Shown here: positions 8,612 through 19,121 of the stretch, piece by piece
How the letters are laid out: every line of letters starts with the position of its first letter
Numbering within the stretch: position 1 is the first letter of the stretch
NCBI RefSeq assembly: GCF_000521505.1
Contig: NZ_CP003915.1
Span: forward strand, 2,170,001-2,234,000
Direction: 5' to 3'
Length of the DNA: 64,000 nucleotides
Origin: Advenella mimigardefordensis DPN7
GTDB lineage: Bacteria > Pseudomonadota > Gammaproteobacteria > Burkholderiales > Burkholderiaceae_B
Made by a program: the position numbers and the translations under genes
Notes under the pieces: generated by a model
Database searches by the model: none
Seen by the model: only the letters and a program-made list of their open reading frames with translations
What the model was told of the DNA's origin: nothing

Positions 8612-9922
8612 CTATTTGTTGCCGTTTTCAAAACGGACCAGCAATTCATTCGCGCGTTTTTCCATATCGGTCGCGCCATCCTTGATGGACACTTTGCTAC
8701 TGAACATGGATTCCATCACGCCTTCCTCGATGTCACGGATCTGGGGCAGGAAGCCTAAACGGACACCGCGTGATTGTGCGGTTGTTTCCACATTCAATTG
8801 CTCGAATGGAACATCGGTACCGGGGTTCTTATCGTAGTAACCAGAAGTCTTGGTGGCTTCGTAAGCGGCTTTCACCACAGGCACATAACCGGTGTCCTGG
8901 TGCCATTTGGCAGCCACTTCGGGTTTGGTCAGATAGTGAAAGAATGCCGTTACGCCTTTATAGACTTCAGGCGATTTTTTCGAGAAGACCCACAGCGAAG
9001 CACCGCCAATCACGCTGTTTTGTGGTGCGCCTTTCACGTCGGCATAGTAGGGCAGTTTGGCAACGCCGAACTCAAATTTGCCGTTTTTCAGGATGTTGGC
9101 CCGTGTGCCGCTGGAGCCGGTAAACATGCCGCATTTGCCGGAGATAAAGAGGGCATTGGCGGCATCGCCACGACCACCGTAGGTAAAGGTGCCTTCTTTG
9201 GACATCTTGCTCAGAAACTCAAAGTGCTTCAGGAACGCATCTGAATGCAGATCGATTCGGGCGTCCAGACCGCCGAAACCGTTATCTTTGGATGCATAGG
9301 GAACATTATGCAGGGCGGCAAAGTTTTCGATCAGCACCCAGGCAGGCCATGAGGTGGTGTAACCGCATTCGACGCCAGCTGCCTTGAGCTTTTTCGCAAA
9401 GGCTTCAATGTCTGCGTAGGTTTTGGGGCCCTGCTCAGGATCCAGACCGGCTTTTTTAAACAGGTCCTTGTTGTAGAACATGACCGGTGTAGAGCTGTTA
9501 AAGGGCATGGAAACCAGCTTGCCGCTGGTGTCGGAGTAGTAGCCTGCAATACCGGGCACGAATGCTTTCGGATCCAGAGGATTACCGGCTTTCTCGGCCA
9601 TTTCCTGTACGGGTTCAATGGCACCTTTGGAATACATCATGGTGGCAGTACCCACCTCAAATACCTGAATGATGTCCGGTGACTGCCCTGCGCGGTATGC
9701 GGCGATCCCGGCATTCATGGACTCCCCGTAATTGCCTTTGTAGGTTGCCTGAACAGCGTAATCCTGCTGGGATGCATTAAAATCTTTGACAATGTCGTTA
9801 ACGCGCTCACCCAGCGGTCCTTCCATCGAGTGCCAGAAAGTCACATTGGTGGCCGCGACGGCACCGAAGCTGGCAAAGGACATGGCGCAGGCCAGGGACA
9901 AAGTACGGATCGTATAGCGCAT
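8612..9922 (-). CDS. ugpB: Glycerol-3-phosphate-binding periplasmic protein UgpB
   Basis: A 436-residue extracellular solute-binding protein (family 1) with a signal peptide ending near GAVAA at residue 24. The mature start NVTFWHSMEGPLGERV, the segment SPDIIQVFEVGTATMM and SSTPVMFYNKDLFKKAGLDP are characteristic of UgpB. It captures glycerol-3-phosphate and glycerophosphodiesters in the periplasm. First gene of the minus-strand ugpBAEC cluster. A Pho box with a consensus -10 lies upstream, so phosphate starvation control is likely. Confidence 0.95.
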   Translation of the reverse strand: MRYTIRTLSLACAMSFASFGAVAATNVTFWHSMEGPLGERVNDIVKDFNASQQDYAVQATYKGNYGESMNAGIAAYRAGQSPDIIQVFEVGTATMMYSKGAIEPVQEMAEKAGNPLDPKAFVPGIAGYYSDTSGKLVSMPFNSSTPVMFYNKDLFKKAGLDPEQGPKTYADIEAFAKKLKAAGVECGYTTSWPAWVLIENFAALHNVPYASKDNGFGGLDARIDLHSDAFLKHFEFLSKMSKEGTFTYGGRGDAANALFISGKCGMFTGSSGTRANILKNGKFEFGVAKLPYYADVKGAPQNSVIGGASLWVFSKKSPEVYKGVTAFFHYLTKPEVAAKWHQDTGYVPVVKAAYEATKTSGYYDKNPGTDVPFEQLNVETTAQSRGVRLGFLPQIRDIEEGVMESMFSSKVSIKDGATDMEKRANELLVRFENGNK

Positions 9923-9981
9923 TTTTGGATTCTCCGGGGAGTAGGAATGTCCCGCCGCAAAACGGGGATGTGATAAACGGC

Positions 9982-10018
9982 ATTATAGTATGTCTTGTTT
10001 GTGACAGAATAGTGACTA
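9982..10018 (-). promoter_or_regulatory. Pho box and promoter of ugpB
   Basis: On the minus strand three 7-bp units lie at 11-bp spacing: TAGTCAC (10012-10018), CTGTCAC (10001-10007) and AAGACAT (9990-9996), separated by 4-bp spacers TATT and AAAC. This is the architecture of PhoB sites (CTGTCAT-type heptamers). A perfect TATAAT (9982-9987) follows the first two units by about 9 bp after their spacer, as in PhoB-activated promoters that lack a -35. The ugpB start codon is about 60 bp downstream. Confidence 0.75.
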
Positions 10019-10150
10019 TCCCTAACCCGCCTCTGGGCCGGGCATTTACTCCGAAAGTCCAGTAAAATCACCCGTTTGCTTGTCTTTTTTGTCTGGCTCA
10101 GCGTATTTTCTGATGTGCTGTCGGGCATTAGCAGAGTACAATCCCTGACC

Positions 10151-11020
10151 ATGAAAAATTCACTCACTATCGCTTTTATCGGCGGCGGAAATATGGCCGG
10201 CGCCATGTTGGGCGGCTTGCTTGGCAACCTGTGTCAGCCTCAGGATATCCTGGTGGTGGATCCCGGTGAGGCAACGCGCGCAGCCTGGGATGCCAGGGGC
10301 GTAGTCACTGCGGCAGTGGCTTGCGAAGCACTCAGTCAATGTAAAGTCTGGATCTATGCGGTTAAGCCGCAAGTTATGCAACAGGCCATTGAGGCAACGC
10401 GTCCGTTTTTGCAGGACGATACGCTGGTCATCAGTATTGCCGCTGGTCTTCCAACCACGCTGTTGTCCGGCTGGCTTGATCAGGCTGCACCGACGCGTAC
10501 AACCCGGCTTATCCGCTGTATGCCCAATACGCCAGCGCTGATTCGGCAGGGTATTACCGGGCTCTATGCTACGCCAGGCGTTCCGGCGGCGGATCGGCAA
10601 CGGGCCCAGGACATTCTTAGTTCTGTCGGCGAAGCGGTCTGGGTCGACCAGGAAACGCAACTGGATGCCGTTACCGCGCTCTCCGGCAGTGGCCCTGCCT
10701 ATGTTTTCCTGTTTATTGAATCGCTTATAGCCGGCGGTATCAGCCTGGGGCTGGACCAGGAGCAGGCACAGCGCCTGGCACTGGCCACTCTCAAGGGGGC
10801 GAGTCTGCTGGCGGCGGGTTCTGATCAGTCGCCGGCACGCCTGCGGGAAAATGTGACCTCGCCTGGCGGCACGACCGCTGCGGCATTGAACCGGTTTGCG
10901 CAGGGGGATTTTGCAGGATTAGTACAGGCGGCCATGCAGGCGGCCAATGATCGGGCAGCCCAGATGGCGCAGGAATCCGCCGCCGCCGCTCAGCCCGCTC
11001 AGGATTCAGGAAAAAAATAG
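10151..11020 (+). CDS. proC: Pyrroline-5-carboxylate reductase
   Basis: A 289-residue enzyme catalysing the NAD(P)H-dependent last step of proline synthesis. The Rossmann motif is IAFIGGGNMAGAMLGGL at residues 6-22, and VKPQVM and IRCMPNTPALI follow. The C-terminal ALSGSGPAYVFLFIESL and VTSPGGTTAAAL are family signatures. The reading frame is open upstream to 10076, but the family start is the ATG at 10151. Upstream, inverted TTTACT/AGTAAA (10045-10066) overlaps a possible -10. The next gene starts one base after the stop. Confidence 0.96.
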   Translation: MKNSLTIAFIGGGNMAGAMLGGLLGNLCQPQDILVVDPGEATRAAWDARGVVTAAVACEALSQCKVWIYAVKPQVMQQAIEATRPFLQDDTLVISIAAGLPTTLLSGWLDQAAPTRTTRLIRCMPNTPALIRQGITGLYATPGVPAADRQRAQDILSSVGEAVWVDQETQLDAVTALSGSGPAYVFLFIESLIAGGISLGLDQEQAQRLALATLKGASLLAAGSDQSPARLRENVTSPGGTTAAALNRFAQGDFAGLVQAAMQAANDRAAQMAQESAAAAQPAQDSGKK

Positions 11021-11021
11021 T

Positions 11022-11582
11022 ATGAAGAACACAAGATTTGAAAAAATGACGATAAACCAGACCCTGCTGGCGGTTGCCATCATGGGGCTGATTATCGTAT
11101 CGTCCAATATTCTGGTACAGCCACAGTTCCATATCAACGCCTGGCTAACCTGGGGTGCCATCACGTATCCCGTCTGTTTTCTGGTAACAGACCTGCTGAA
11201 CCGGCGTTTCGGTCCGTCGCGGGCGCGCCAGGTGGTGTCTATTGGCTTTATCTTTGCCGTGCTGGCGTCTTATGTGGTGGCAGATTCGCGCATTGCGATC
11301 GCCTCCGGCGTGGCGTTTCTCACGGCGCAATTGCTCGATATCCTGGTTTTTGACAAACTACGTGATAAGTCCTGGTGGAAAGCACCGTTTATCGCGGGCT
11401 GGCTGGCTGCTATCATTGATACGTTCCTGTTTTTTGGTGTAGCCTTTGCCGGTACCGATGTACCATGGGTCACGCTGGCTACGGGCGATGTGGGCATCAA
11501 GCTTGTGATTAATGCGATGTTGCTGGCACCATTCCGTGTTCTGATGTGGAACCTTGGCCGTCCACGCAGCGTGCAGGCTTAG
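11022..11582 (+). CDS. VUT family (YhhQ-like) putative queuosine precursor transporter
   Basis: A 186-residue integral membrane protein with about five to six hydrophobic segments. The motif WLTWGAITYPVCFLVTDLLNRRFG near residues 40-62 and VAFLTAQLLDILVFDKLR are typical of PF02592/YhhQ. E. coli YhhQ imports the queuosine precursors preQ0/preQ1. The start at 11022 follows the proC stop by one base, and its ribosome-binding sequence CAGGA lies inside proC, so the two are translationally linked. An internal Met at 11046 is a possible alternative start. The substrate is inferred only from the family. Confidence 0.78.
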   Translation: MKNTRFEKMTINQTLLAVAIMGLIIVSSNILVQPQFHINAWLTWGAITYPVCFLVTDLLNRRFGPSRARQVVSIGFIFAVLASYVVADSRIAIASGVAFLTAQLLDILVFDKLRDKSWWKAPFIAGWLAAIIDTFLFFGVAFAGTDVPWVTLATGDVGIKLVINAMLLAPFRVLMWNLGRPRSVQA

Positions 11583-11735
11583 CAGATACGCGCGGCATAT
11601 CAAACCCGGGCGAGGGTGATCGTTCGCCGCCGCGCCTGTTCTATCAGAAACGACGTAAACCAATAAGAGCATCGGGACCGCCATTCCTTCCAGACAGATT
11701 TTCAGGCGGAATGAGGGCGGCACGGGGAGCGCATT

Positions 11736-12658
<923 letters not shown>

Positions 12659-12662
<4 letters not shown>

Positions 12663-13897
12663 CGCAGAATCTTAAAAACGCCATTATTGCCACGCTGGTA
12701 GCCGGCATTCTTCTGACACCCATTTTCGGGCTGGGCCTGGTTCGCAAGGGCATTAACACGACGATTGTCCCGGAGTGGACGGTTGTTTTGATCGGCATGG
12801 CAATTGTGTTTGTGGTGCAATTGCTCAAGCCGCTGATTTTCAAGGGCAATAAAACAGCGCCGGCGAAAAAGCTGCGTTCGGACAAACACGCCGTGCTTGG
12901 TCAAAAGACCATGTTCGGCCTGTTCGCCGTGATGCTGGTGATCGCGGTTGTCTGGCCCTTTTTTGGTGATCGCGGTCAGATCGATATTGCTACGCTGGTA
13001 TTAATTTATGTCATGCTGGGCCTGGGGCTGAATATCGTAGTTGGCTTTGCCGGACTGCTGGATCTGGGGTTTGTCGGGTTCTATGCCGTGGGTGCCTATA
13101 CCTATGCGCTGTTATACCATTGGGCGGGCTGGGGTTTCTGGCAGGCACTGCCTCTCTCGGGCTTGTTCGCTGCGTTGTTCGGCTTTGTGCTGGGTTTTCC
13201 TGTGCTGCGCCTGCGCGGTGACTATCTGGCCATTGTCACTCTGGGTTTTGGTGAAATCATTCGTCTGCTGCTCACCAATCTGACCAGCCTGACCGGTGGC
13301 CCTGATGGTATTTCGGGTATTCCCAAGCCATCGGTCTTCGGCTATGAGATGACTCGTAGTGCGCCGGAAGGACAACAGACCTTTCACCAGCTAATGGGCT
13401 GGAAGTTTGAAACCGTAGACGTGGTGATCTATCTTTATCTGATGGCGCTGGTACTTGCGGTTATTACATTTGTTATTTCGGCCCGATTGATCCGCATGCC
13501 GGTTGGTCGTGCCTGGGAAGCGCTGCGCGAAGATGAGATTGCCTGCCGCTCACTGGGTATGAATCCCACGAAAATCAAATTGTCGGCGTTCACGCTGGGT
13601 GCGATGTTCGCCGGCTTTGGTGGTGCTTTCTTTGCGGCGCGTCAGGGTCTGGTCAATCCCGAATCGTTTACGTTTATTGAGTCGGCACTGATTCTGTCCA
13701 TTGTTGTTCTGGGTGGCATGGGCTCGCAGATCGGCGTGATTCTGGCCGCCGTTGCGTTAACGGTGCTGCCTGAGCTGGCACGGCAGTTTGCCGAGTACCG
13801 CATGCTGATCTTCGGTCTGGTCATGGTGCTGATGATGATCTGGCGCCCGCAGGGCCTGCTGCCTGTCAAACGTCCTCACGTGGAGATTGGAAAATGA
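12659..13897 (+). CDS. livM: Branched-chain amino acid ABC transporter permease LivM
   Basis: A 412-residue permease, with an N-terminal extension of roughly 100 residues carrying extra hydrophobic helices before the conserved [31 protein letters not shown] core. The signature [24 protein letters not shown] follows, and the EAA-like loop is [20 protein letters not shown]. The extended N-terminus occurs in E. coli LivM as well. Overlaps livH and livG by four bases each (ATGA), showing translational coupling. Confidence 0.95.
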
Positions 13898-14661
13898 GTG
13901 ATGTTGTCCTGCGTGTCGAATCCTTGAAAATGCGTTTTGGCGGTCTGCTGGCGGTAGATTCGGTCAGCCTGCAAGTGCAGAAGAATGAAGTCTTTGCCAT
14001 TATCGGGCCTAACGGTGCGGGTAAGACCACGGTCTTCAACTGCATAAGTGGCTTTTACAAGCCCACGGAAGGCGCGATCGATCTGCATGGCCAGGGGTTA
14101 ACAGGTTTGCCCAGCCACAAGGTGGCTCAGCGCGGTGTCGTGCGCACCTTTCAGAATGTCCGCCTGTTCAAAACACTCACGGCGCTGGAAAATCTTCTGG
14201 TGGCGCAGCACACCCAGCATGAATCCAGCTTTCTGGCAGGCCTGCTGAACTTGCCGTCCTATCGCAGGGCTGAACGCAAAACGCTGGAGGCGGCACTTTT
14301 CTGGCTGGATTTCATGGGCATTCGCGAGTATGCGAATCGTGAAGCCGGTACGCTGGCGTATGGGCACCAGCGACGGCTGGAAATTGCCCGTTGCATGATT
14401 ACCAAACCTACCTTGCTGTTGCTGGATGAACCGGCAGCCGGGCTTAACCCACAAGAGAAAAAGGATCTGGCCGGCCTGATCAATCGCCTGCGTCACGAAT
14501 TTGACCTGTCTGTTCTGCTGATTGAGCACGATATGAGCCTGATTATGGGCATTTCTGACAGGATTCTGGTGATGGAACACGGCAAACCGATAGTGACCGG
14601 GGCACCCGAGGTGGTGCGGGCCGATCCTCGGGTTATCAAGGCGTATCTGGGAGAAGAATAA
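13894..14661 (+). CDS. livG: Branched-chain amino acid ABC transporter ATP-binding protein LivG
   Basis: A 255-residue ABC ATPase. Walker A is GPNGAGKTT near residues 37-45, and the long loop with RTFQNVRLF is typical of LivG. The signature region is degenerate ([14 protein letters not shown]), as is normal in this subfamily (LSYGQQR-type). Walker B is [13 protein letters not shown] and the switch is [10 protein letters not shown]. Works as a heterodimer with LivF under LivHM. livF begins one base after its stop. Confidence 0.95.
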   Translation: MSDVVLRVESLKMRFGGLLAVDSVSLQVQKNEVFAIIGPNGAGKTTVFNCISGFYKPTEGAIDLHGQGLTGLPSHKVAQRGVVRTFQNVRLFKTLTALENLLVAQHTQHESSFLAGLLNLPSYRRAERKTLEAALFWLDFMGIREYANREAGTLAYGHQRRLEIARCMITKPTLLLLDEPAAGLNPQEKKDLAGLINRLRHEFDLSVLLIEHDMSLIMGISDRILVMEHGKPIVTGAPEVVRADPRVIKAYLGEE

Positions 14662-14662
14662 G

Positions 14663-15364
14663 ATGCTGAAACTGGACAAGGTAAGCACACATTACGGCGC
14701 CATCCAGGCGCTCAATTCAGTGTCTATTGAAGTCAATGAAGGGGAAATCGTTACACTGATCGGCGCCAATGGTGCCGGGAAAACGACCTTGCTGATGACC
14801 GTCTGCGGCAATCCCAGGGCTTCATCGGGTACGATCCGGTTTCTGGGTCAGGATATTACGACTGAGCCAACCTCGTTGATTATGCGTCGTGGTATAGCGG
14901 TTTCACCGGAAGGGCGACGCGTGTTTCCAGATCTGACTGTGCTGGATAATCTGAAAATGGGTGGTTTTTTCCTGCAGCGGGACGAGATAGAGCAGGGTAT
15001 CGAACACGTTTTCGGGCTGTTTCCCCGCTTGAAAGAACGGGCAACGCAGCGTTCGGGCACCATGTCGGGTGGTGAGCAGCAGATGCTGGCCATTGGCCGG
15101 GCACTGATGAGCAAACCGCGCCTGTTGTTGCTGGACGAACCCACACTCGGTCTGGCGCCATTGATTATTGCGCAGATTTTTGACATTATTCAAACCATCC
15201 GCGACCAGGGGGTAACGGTCTTTCTGGTGGAGCAGAACGCGAACAAGGCCTTAAACGTGGCCGATCGCGGGTATGTGCTCGAAACGGGTAATGTTGTGCT
15301 GGCCGATACCGGTGCTAATCTGCTGGTAAACGATGAGGTGCGCAAGGCTTATCTGGGACATTGA
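14663..15364 (+). CDS. livF: Branched-chain amino acid ABC transporter ATP-binding protein LivF
   Basis: A 233-residue ABC ATPase. Walker A is GANGAGKTT near residues 34-42. RGIAVSPEGRRVFPDLTV is the LivF hallmark, the signature is MSGGEQQML and Walker B is LLLLDEPTLGLAP. The switch is VFLVEQNANKAL. It is the second ATPase of the pair with LivG and the last gene of the operon; a GC-rich hairpin follows about 16 bp after the stop. Confidence 0.95.
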   Translation: MLKLDKVSTHYGAIQALNSVSIEVNEGEIVTLIGANGAGKTTLLMTVCGNPRASSGTIRFLGQDITTEPTSLIMRRGIAVSPEGRRVFPDLTVLDNLKMGGFFLQRDEIEQGIEHVFGLFPRLKERATQRSGTMSGGEQQMLAIGRALMSKPRLLLLDEPTLGLAPLIIAQIFDIIQTIRDQGVTVFLVEQNANKALNVADRGYVLETGNVVLADTGANLLVNDEVRKAYLGH

Positions 15365-15380
15365 TCAGGCCTGATCCGGC

Positions 15381-15408
15381 GCGGCAGCTGCTTCTATAGC
15401 AGCGCCGC
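15381..15408 (+). terminator. Hairpin after livF
   Basis: GCGGC-A-GCTGC, a 7-base loop, then GCAGC-GCCGC gives a 10-bp stem with one bulged A. No good U-run follows, so it may act with Rho or as 3'-end protection. It lies between livF and the convergent GST gene. Confidence 0.5.
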
Positions 15409-15469
15409 GTCGATAAGGCATTTTCCTAATAACGCGCATTGTCCGAATAACGCGCTTTCTGTATAGCTC

Positions 15470-16225
15470 TTATCGGGTCTCGTCAGCAGGCACCGATGTG
15501 GCTGCTTCTTCAGCCGGCTGCGCAACGGTTGGTTCCGGACTTTCGTTTTTTCCTGGCAGGGACAGTGTAAGCAGGCCGGCTTTTTCTTTTGCACGCTGAT
15601 AGGCTGGGCGCAGGCGAATGGCCTCCAGGAATGCCTTGATATTGAGCAGGTTATCGGCGACCAGACCACGTCCGTGCAGCACCTGTAGCGCGAATCCCAT
15701 CTGGATGTCGGCGGCGCTGAAGTGGCTGCCACAGAACCAGCCGGTGTTACCCAACTCAGTATCCAGATAATCCAGTTTGACGTTCAGATCGGGTATGACA
15801 AAGCTGTCGAGTGTACTGTTCACGGTCTTTTTCACAATCGAGCGCGCAAAGAAGGGCACCCTGGCATTGGCCATTTTGCTGAGCACCAGCGAAAGCAGGC
15901 CGGATGGCATGAGCGAGCCTTCGGCAAAATGCATCCATTGTGAATAACGCAGATAATCTTCAGAACAGACAGGCGGACGCAATCCGCGATTATCATAGCG
16001 ATTCAAAAGATACTCGATAATGGCACCGGATTCGATCAGGGTGAAACCGTTGTCGCACAGCACGGGTGCTTTACCCAGTGGGTGGATCGCCTTTAAGGAG
16101 CTTTGTGCTCGCATGGTTTCCGGATGACGCTCGTGACGCTCAATCTGGTAACTCAGCTCAAGTTCTTCCAGCAGCCAGATGATGCGGAAGGAACGCGACG
16201 CTTCCAGATGATGTAATGTGATCAT
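15470..16225 (-). CDS. Glutathione S-transferase family protein
   Basis: A 251-residue cytosolic GST. The N-terminal thioredoxin-like domain opens MITLHHLEASRSFRIIWLLEEL. It contains the cis-Pro segment GKAPVLCDNGFTLIESGAIIEYLL (around 51-74), where the ES pair binds the glutathione gamma-glutamyl group. The all-helical C-terminal domain contains HFSAADIQMGFAL, the conserved N-capping Asp motif. The last 30 residues are an unusual Pro/Glu/Ala-rich tail (SPEPTVAQPAEEAATSVPAD), probably disordered. Substrate unknown. It follows the SCO gene by 95 bp and could be in the same transcript. Confidence 0.88.
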   Translation of the reverse strand: MITLHHLEASRSFRIIWLLEELELSYQIERHERHPETMRAQSSLKAIHPLGKAPVLCDNGFTLIESGAIIEYLLNRYDNRGLRPPVCSEDYLRYSQWMHFAEGSLMPSGLLSLVLSKMANARVPFFARSIVKKTVNSTLDSFVIPDLNVKLDYLDTELGNTGWFCGSHFSAADIQMGFALQVLHGRGLVADNLLNIKAFLEAIRLRPAYQRAKEKAGLLTLSLPGKNESPEPTVAQPAEEAATSVPADETR

Positions 16226-16320
16226 AGCTTTCCCAGGTCAATTTGATTGCAGTTAACTGCCAGTTTAACAAAATGCGGGAGTTGTTGCGGCCGATTGCGC
16301 CTTGCCGCGGCTGTCAATGC

Positions 16321-16944
16321 TTAGAGCAGCGTACGAATTTTTTCCGTCACCTGTTCCGGCGTCTCGCTGTCGGAGGCCAGATAGCGAGCGTGGCCCTCTT
16401 TGTCAAAGATGTAAATGCCGCGGCCATGCATTACTTCATAGGCCTGCGGGTTGCTGGCGTCCTTTGGCTTGTTGATCTGGTAGGCAACCCGGTAGCGGCG
16501 TGCTACCGAAGCGATCTGTTGTTCACTGCCGGTGAGTCCGATAGCGCCATTATTGAAGGCGTTCACATACGCCTGCAGCACTTCTGGTGTATCGCGGTGC
16601 GGATCAACACTGATGAAGAGAATTTGCGCTTCGCTGGCTCTGGGTCCAAGTTGCTGCATTACTTCGGACAATTGCGCCATGGTGGTGGGGCAGATGTCAG
16701 GGCAGCTGGCGTAGCCGAAAAACAGCATGACCACTTTGCCTTTCACTGACTCTTCGGTCAGGGTTTTGCCTTCGCTTGCGTTGAGCGAGAAAGACAGATC
16801 AGGCAGGTGATTGGCGATTGGATAGATGGTTGTGGGGCGCTGACTTTGCGTTGCGCCCGGGACATCGGGGATGCCCTGGGCAACGGCAGCATGCAATACC
16901 AACGGTGCGGCCAGCGCCAGCATCAGGGAAAGACGAAAATGCAT
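16321..16944 (-). CDS. SCO1/SenC family copper chaperone
   Basis: A 207-residue exported thioredoxin-fold protein with a signal peptide of about 22 residues. The copper-binding CPDIC motif gives Cys81 and Cys85, and the third ligand, His172, is in EVMHGRGIYIF. SVDPHRDTPEVLQAY is also characteristic. SCO proteins deliver copper to the CuA centre of cytochrome c oxidase or maintain its thiols. No oxidase genes are nearby. It lies 18 bp after the oligopeptidase gene, in an apparent minus-strand operon starting at the sensor kinase. Confidence 0.92.
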   Translation of the reverse strand: MHFRLSLMLALAAPLVLHAAVAQGIPDVPGATQSQRPTTIYPIANHLPDLSFSLNASEGKTLTEESVKGKVVMLFFGYASCPDICPTTMAQLSEVMQQLGPRASEAQILFISVDPHRDTPEVLQAYVNAFNNGAIGLTGSEQQIASVARRYRVAYQINKPKDASNPQAYEVMHGRGIYIFDKEGHARYLASDSETPEQVTEKIRTLL

Positions 16945-16962
16945 GATACTTCCAGTTAAAGG

Positions 16963-19119
16963 TCAGGCGGCCTCGGCCACAAGTCCGCTGTGACGCAACA
17001 GGGCTTCCGGCGAGGGGCCACGTCCACGAAATGCTTCAAAGGATTCGGCAGCAGGGCGCGAGCCCCCCACGGCAAGAATCTGATCCTTGAACAATTGACC
17101 AATTTTCGGATTCAAAGTTCCGTGGTCGCTGTCGGCGTGTTCCTCAAAGAGACTGTAGGCATCGGCCGACAGCACTTCGGCCCATTTGTAGCTGTAATAC
17201 CCTGCACCATAGCCACCGGCAAACAGGTGAGAAAAATTATGGGCAAAACGGTTCCAGGAAGGCGGCATAATGACGGCCACTTCCTGACGGACCTGATTCA
17301 GGATTTGCATCACGGCATCAATTTTAATCGGTTCAGCACTTGTATGAATCAGCATGTCGAACAATGAGAACTCGATCTGGCGAACCATTTGCATACCGCT
17401 CTGGAAATTGCGCGCCGACAGCAGGCGATCGAACAGATCGCGATCCATTTGCCTGCCGCTCTCCCAGTGAACGGCCATGCTGCACACAACCGGCCATTCC
17501 CAGACGAAGTTTTCCATGAACTGCGACGGCAGTTCGATCGCATCCCATTCCACGCTGGCGAAAGGCGAAGCAGCAGGTTCGTCTACTTTAGACAGCAGCG
17601 CATGCAAGGCATGACCGGACTCATGGAAGAGGGTAATCACATCGTCATGTGTGAGCAGTGCGGGTTTGCTGCCCTGCGGGCGCGAAAAATTGCAGTTCAG
17701 ATAGACCACCGGCATGATGCTGAGGGAACCGGTAACGTGTCTGCTTCGTTCACTGTCAACCCATGCGCCGCTCTGTTTTCCCTTGCGGGCATACAGGTCG
17801 GTATACAGATAGCCAATCGCCCGTCCCTGTTCCTGTACTTGGAAAACCCGCACATCGTCATGCCATACCGGGGCGTCGAAGGGCACCAGATCAATGCTAA
17901 AGAGCGTTTTGATTACGCCAAACAGACCCTGCATGACCTTTTCTTCGCTCAGATATTGCCGGACTTCTTCATCGGAGTAGGCATAGCGGGCTTGTCGCAG
18001 TTGTTCCGATACGTAAGTGTAGTCCCAGGGTTCCAGCGTTGTCATGCCCAGTTCCGTGGCAGCAAAATCGCGCAGGGCGGCAACGTCGCGTTGCGCAAAC
18101 GGGCGCGCCTTGGCGGCCAGATCGCGCAGGAAGTCAATTACCTGCTCGGCCGATTGGGCCATCCGGGTTTGCAGACGCATTTGTGCGAAGTTGCTGAAAC
18201 CCAGCAGCTGTGCATCTTCCAGTCGCAAATCGAGCAGCTTTTCTATGACCGATGAGTTGTCGTACTGAGGGTCACCCAGTTCAGACGCGAGTGTGGCATA
18301 ACCGCGATAGAGCGCTTCACGTAGAGTCGCATTTTTTGCATATTGCATGACCGGCAGATAAGACGGCATTTTCAGCGTAAAGCGCCAGCCGGCAGAGGCG
18401 GGCTTGTCGGCATTATCTGCACGGGTGGCAACATCGGCAGCATCGGTTGCGTCGGCCAGAGCAGCGGCCTCACTCGCCGCCTGGGCTGCCGCGTCAATCA
18501 CGTCCTGTGGCAAGCCCTCGAGCATGGCGGCATCATCAACCTGATAATGCCAGTTGTCCATGGCATCCAGTGCGTTCTCCGAAAACTTCTGTGATGTAAG
18601 AGCGATCTCTTCATTCAACTGCGCGTAGCGCTGCCTTTGTTCGCCTTCAAGCTCGACACCGCTCAAGCGGAAATCGCGCAGCGCAAGTTCAATAATGCGC
18701 TTACGGGTAGGTGTGTAGCTGGCGAATTCGGCGCTTCTGGAAACCGCGAGATAGCGTGCGAACAGATCCTGATTCAGGCCGATCCAGGTGGAGAACTCAG
18801 TAATGACCGGCAGCATACCGTTATAGGCTTCACGCAGCGCCGTGGTATTGATGACGGCGTTCAGGTGTCCGGCAACCGACCAGGCCCGCCATAGGCGGCT
18901 GGACAACGCTTCCATGGGTTCAATAAAATGATCCCAATCGGGCTGCGTGTTATCGCTGATGAGTGCTTCTATCCCCTGGCGCGTTTGCGCCAGCAGTGCT
19001 TCAATGGCAGGCGCGATATGTTCGGGCTTGATTGACGCGTAGTCAATCAGATCCGAAATAGGGGCGAGCAGCGGATTGCTGCCAGCGTTTGCGGTCTGGA
19101 CATCCTGAGTTTGAGTCAT
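16963..19119 (-). CDS. prlC: M3 family metallopeptidase, oligopeptidase A
   Basis: A 718-residue zinc oligopeptidase (OpdA/PrlC). The catalytic HEXXH is HESGH with His499, Glu500 and His503; a downstream conserved segment has the third Zn ligand region. It cleaves signal-peptide remnants and short peptides in the cytosol. Length is somewhat greater than E. coli OpdA (680), partly owing to an Ala/Asp-rich insertion (AAQAASEAAALADATDAADV) near residue 215. It is 2 bp downstream of folD. Confidence 0.94.
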   Translation of the reverse strand: MTQTQDVQTANAGSNPLLAPISDLIDYASIKPEHIAPAIEALLAQTRQGIEALISDNTQPDWDHFIEPMEALSSRLWRAWSVAGHLNAVINTTALREAYNGMLPVITEFSTWIGLNQDLFARYLAVSRSAEFASYTPTRKRIIELALRDFRLSGVELEGEQRQRYAQLNEEIALTSQKFSENALDAMDNWHYQVDDAAMLEGLPQDVIDAAAQAASEAAALADATDAADVATRADNADKPASAGWRFTLKMPSYLPVMQYAKNATLREALYRGYATLASELGDPQYDNSSVIEKLLDLRLEDAQLLGFSNFAQMRLQTRMAQSAEQVIDFLRDLAAKARPFAQRDVAALRDFAATELGMTTLEPWDYTYVSEQLRQARYAYSDEEVRQYLSEEKVMQGLFGVIKTLFSIDLVPFDAPVWHDDVRVFQVQEQGRAIGYLYTDLYARKGKQSGAWVDSERSRHVTGSLSIMPVVYLNCNFSRPQGSKPALLTHDDVITLFHESGHALHALLSKVDEPAASPFASVEWDAIELPSQFMENFVWEWPVVCSMAVHWESGRQMDRDLFDRLLSARNFQSGMQMVRQIEFSLFDMLIHTSAEPIKIDAVMQILNQVRQEVAVIMPPSWNRFAHNFSHLFAGGYGAGYYSYKWAEVLSADAYSLFEEHADSDHGTLNPKIGQLFKDQILAVGGSRPAAESFEAFRGRGPSPEALLRHSGLVAEAA

Positions 19120-19121
19120 GG

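Noticed and set aside
17389-18255. 288-codon plus-strand frame opposite the oligopeptidase gene
   Set aside because: It mirrors a well-supported M3 peptidase with HEXXH; composition is that of an antisense shadow.
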